Shown piece after piece: positions 61,505-64,000 of a stretch of DNA of 64,000 nucleotides (its first letter is position 1; the number at the start of each line of letters is the position of its first letter). The notes beneath the pieces were generated by a model. The model did not search any database. It had not been told where the DNA came from and saw only the letters and a list, made by a program, of their open reading frames with translations. Source of the DNA: Bryum argenteum (Eukaryota; Streptophyta; Bryopsida; Bryales; Bryaceae). The translations under genes and the position numbers were made by a program. The stretch lies in NCBI GenBank assembly GCA_037043015.1, contig CM073326.1:19848345-19912344 (forward strand), given 5' to 3'.

Positions 61505-61772
61505 CTGTAGCAAGCCAGCGCAAAATTGTTAGAAGTCATGGCTAAACCTTGGAGCTTACAATGGTCCAAAATTGCACTCTCTGTAAGCAATAAGCCTGAT
61601 GATCAACTCAGATCCATACAACTAGTTTTCATTAGCAGAAAAAAGTAGGAAAACTGTCCAGTGCGAGTTGCTGTAACGACTCAAACTAGCTATAAAGAGA
61701 ATTCAAGGTGGAGGACTAATTTTTCTCACGCTGTAATCTTGGGTGGTGTGAAAACGTGTTGGTAGGTGATGC

Positions 61773-62056
61773 TCATGTGAAGAGATCGGTCGCCAGCAAC
61801 TTGGTTTGGTGGAAAGGCGTTTCCATATCGTCAAGCTCCTCTTTCGAAAGGTGGACTTCGAATGAAGTGATGTTGGAATCGAGGTTGGCGATTTTGGTGG
61901 TGCCTGGAATTGGAACTACGTCAGTACCTTGATGTTGTACCCATGCGAGTGCAAGCTGGTTCATTGTACAATTCATTCTCTGTAGATTTGCTTCACCCGC
62001 TCCAGTAGCTTCTTGTTCTGCTTCAAGTTCGCGCCTACCAACCGAGGAGCATTTTT
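61773..62056 (-). pseudogene. Captured fragment of an aldo/keto reductase gene
   Basis: Encodes NAPRLVGANLKQNKKLLERV, then in another frame NQLALAWVQHQGTDVVPIPG followed by TTKIANLDSNI, the C-terminal NADPH-binding part of plant ATB2/PCNT115-type reductases. The frame changes near 61980, so it cannot make a full enzyme, and the N-terminal barrel is missing. It starts after an acceptor-like ctgcag. It lies inside the transposon next to the SMEK exon. Confidence 0.8.
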
Positions 62057-62751
62057 CTGCAGTCCATTACACCCTCACTTGTCAAATTCTAAACAAATAC
62101 ACCTAAACTCTAAGTTTGCATGCAGGGGGTTTGGTTGACGGCGAGATACGCTATCAATCCACACGTAGTGTACTGAAGATCTCCTTACGTTTAGCGGCTA
62201 TGGTGGACAAGTTTCTAGAGGACGACGCTACTGACAGGAAGCGGTGACAGCTTCGGTTCGATGATGGGCTATTGAATGCAGGACAAAGTGTGAGCGATGG
62301 TGATCTCAAGCAGCAGACGCAGTGTACGTGAAGAACAATACCTGCTGCGGGGCTCGCATCTTTGAGCTCCTCCCTGCATCGTCGAGCTCCTCCCTGCGTC
62401 GTCAAGCTCCTCTCTCCGTCGTTGAGCTCCTTGCCACAGACGAAATGGGTACAAGTGAAGATCTCGAAAAACACCTTGGTTCTTATCGGCACTCGTGACT
62501 CCGAGAATTCTCTCCGCCAAGCTCCAAAACTTCCGGTTGCTTCAGCTAATTTCACGCTGCCAGGCAAGGCTCCAAGTTGCCAGCGAGGTGGCAGCTGTTG
62601 CCGTGTTTGACTTCATTTTTTTTTAATTTCGACTCTAGATTTGCAAATATTTGGATAATTCGGCATTCTATAGTTTTTGTTTAATTATATTTCGGCATGC
62701 ATGGCCAATAATTATCAAAAAAAATTAGGCACGTTCTTTTATAAATAATTT

Positions 62752-62777
62752 GTGCCAAATCTGCTATAAAGCCACGG
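62752..62777 (-). repeat. Right terminal inverted repeat of the DDE_1 transposon
   Basis: On the minus strand reads CCGTGGCTTTATAGCAGA, followed on the plus strand by TA. Confidence 0.9.
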
Positions 62778-63474
62778 TATGAGGAATTAGAGGTGAGGAG
62801 TGAACAATCTTGTTACAGTTGTGATTTCTTTAGTACATCAAAGATTTCGCTTTCACAGGGTAAACAAATAAACTAAATATGAACATGACCAAGGGCAAAC
62901 AGATTATGACCCTACTTCGTATTAGAAGTTAATGGAACACTGTTCTCTTCAATTGTTCTGTAACAATAGTTGGAACTTTTCGATGGGCACCCACCCAGAA
63001 CGGATTGTTAAATGTTTGCCCTCTGTAACATATTGGTTCTAAGAGAGTGAAGTTTAAGATATTATAATTGATGGAAAATTGGGTAACATTACCATCATCA
63101 ATAGTCAGGCTATCACCTCAAGAGTACAAGAGATATAAAGTACGTGCACCCTATCAGAGTTTATTATCAGATGAACAAGATGAAGTACAACTCGATGATA
63201 CTTTGGGTAGGATAAAACGAACAGCTATTAAGTATCGCTAACATGTTGAGGTGCCGAAGCACCACAAATCCACAATACACACCAGATAAACGTCAAGGCA
63301 GCTGATTGTTATCGGATTCATTCTCTCCTGAAGTTCGCCAATCAGTGCATATGTGCACGAGCTGCACAAGTAGAAATGCTTTTTTTATAAGACATTCTAC
63401 TTAACCCAAAAATCCGAATATCTTTAGGCTCATCCAAAGATCCCCGTCATATAGGGCAAGATGACTACGTCATA
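62778..63474. other. Spacer between the transposon and VPS25
   Basis: Includes the probable VPS25 3'UTR. No other gene seen. Confidence 0.4.
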
Positions 63475-63808
63475 CTAGTTTGGTGAAAATTTAACACCAT
63501 CGTCATCTGTTGAGGCACCCTTGAACATCGCCGCCCTGCCACGCTGTTCCAAGATCTTAATAGCTCGGATCAACACACCTCGGTCGATACCCGCTAGCTC
63601 TGCAAGCGAACCAGAACAACGAGTCTGAAAATTCCAATGCCCACACACACACAGGGAAGCACATAAGAAATGAAACTAGCACGCATCTGCAATATCTTAA
63701 ATCTAGAAATGCAATGCAGGTACCAGTGAAACTCATACCTGTACCATGTGTATCATCGCCTGAAATAATCTCTTCTAACGTCATCAAATCATTTCCATTT
63801 TCTCGCAC
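63475..63808 (-). CDS. VPS25: VPS25, ESCRT-II subunit (last two exons; 5' part beyond window)
   Basis: ESCRT-II subunit that binds ESCRT-III and sorts ubiquitinated cargo into endosomal vesicles. Exons 63808-63739 and 63599-63475 join in phase and encode the second winged-helix domain: VRENGNDLMTLEEIISGDD, then THGTELAGIDRGVLIRAIKI, LEQRGRAAMFKG and the ending DDDGVKFSPN. This follows the Arabidopsis protein block by block (MTVEEI, GTELQGIDR, KGTSADDEGVKFS). The upstream exons with the first winged helix should lie past 64000; no further exon is evident in 63809-64000. Confidence 0.9.
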
Positions 63809-64000
63809 CTGAAAAACCAACCACATACGAAGCCTTGAATCCTTGCTCGATGGTAGTTGACTACTTTGTAGCCTAGAGAGCCTCGGAGAAGCTACTTAAC
63901 AGATCAAAGGGATGCACAATCGCTAAAAGCCCAGATCTGGGCTCTTTAAAGACCTTCAAAACCAACGAACCCGAAGCAGGGTTCATGTAGCAAATCTAAA

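Larger units (their letters stand above)
58301..62777 (+). mobile_element. DNA transposon, DDE_1 (pogo/Tc1-mariner type), 4,477 bp, with captured host DNA
   Basis: Terminal inverted repeats of 26 bp (58301-58326 and 62752-62777) match at 23 positions and begin CCGTRGCTTYATAGCAGA. TA flanks both ends (58299-58300, 62778-62779), the target duplication of Tc1/mariner and pogo elements. An uninterrupted 609-codon transposase occupies the left half. The right half (60.6-62.6 kb) carries minus-strand exon fragments of unrelated host genes. Subterminal TTCGGCA motifs occur at 58319, 58365, 58395, 58427, 62659 and 62691, likely transposase sites. The left end also holds an inverted pair around CTGCCTAATAATTAAT (58331-58350 and 58457-58478). 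Confidence 0.9.

Overview
The window is nuclear DNA of a land plant. Interrupted genes use GT-AG introns, several proteins are plant types (a MYB-CC regulator, a plastid-targeted RRM protein, a CxxCxGxG zinc-finger protein) and gene islands alternate with long AT-rich repeat tracts. A stand-alone cGMP-dependent-type kinase with four cyclic-nucleotide domains and short introns suggests a seed-free plant, perhaps a moss. That placement is inference, not proof. Gene models were built by eye from splice consensus plus protein similarity.

Layout. 1-3.4 kb: MYB-CC transcription factor (minus, runs off the left edge). 9.4-10.3 kb: SYS1, a Golgi membrane protein (minus). 16.1-17.2 kb: small zinc-finger protein (plus). 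17.75-21.4 kb: ZIP4/SPO22 meiotic crossover protein (minus, convergent with the previous gene). 24.3-27.4 kb: plastid RRM protein (plus), followed by a 30-copy 12-bp minisatellite. 32.1-39.9 kb: PKG-like kinase (minus), with a 5' end that may reach about 43 kb. 44.6-45.1 kb: unrecognised 90-residue gene (minus). 48.8-51.1 kb: PTPA phosphatase activator (plus). 55.9-57.5 kb: exostosin-type glycosyltransferase (plus). 58.3-62.8 kb: DNA transposon with an uninterrupted transposase and captured host exons. 63.5 kb to the right edge: last exons of VPS25 (minus).

The AT-rich tracts are largely built from one set of short non-coding elements with TTAACCCYTAAA-type inverted ends, always flanked by TTAA or a near match. 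I count at least ten full or partial copies in three length groups (about 985, 600-930 and 270-370 bp). One sits in a kinase-domain intron of the PKG gene and one lies 245 bp upstream of the RRM start codon.

The host genes are not an operon and share no pathway: phosphate-type transcription control, Golgi and ESCRT trafficking, meiosis, plastid RNA, phosphatase and cGMP signalling, and cell-surface glycosylation. The most unusual items are the transposon with its SMEK/PP4R3 and aldo-keto reductase fragments, the TTAA element family, and the four-domain PKG gene with a DMG motif, one apparent GC-AG intron and one junction that does not keep frame.
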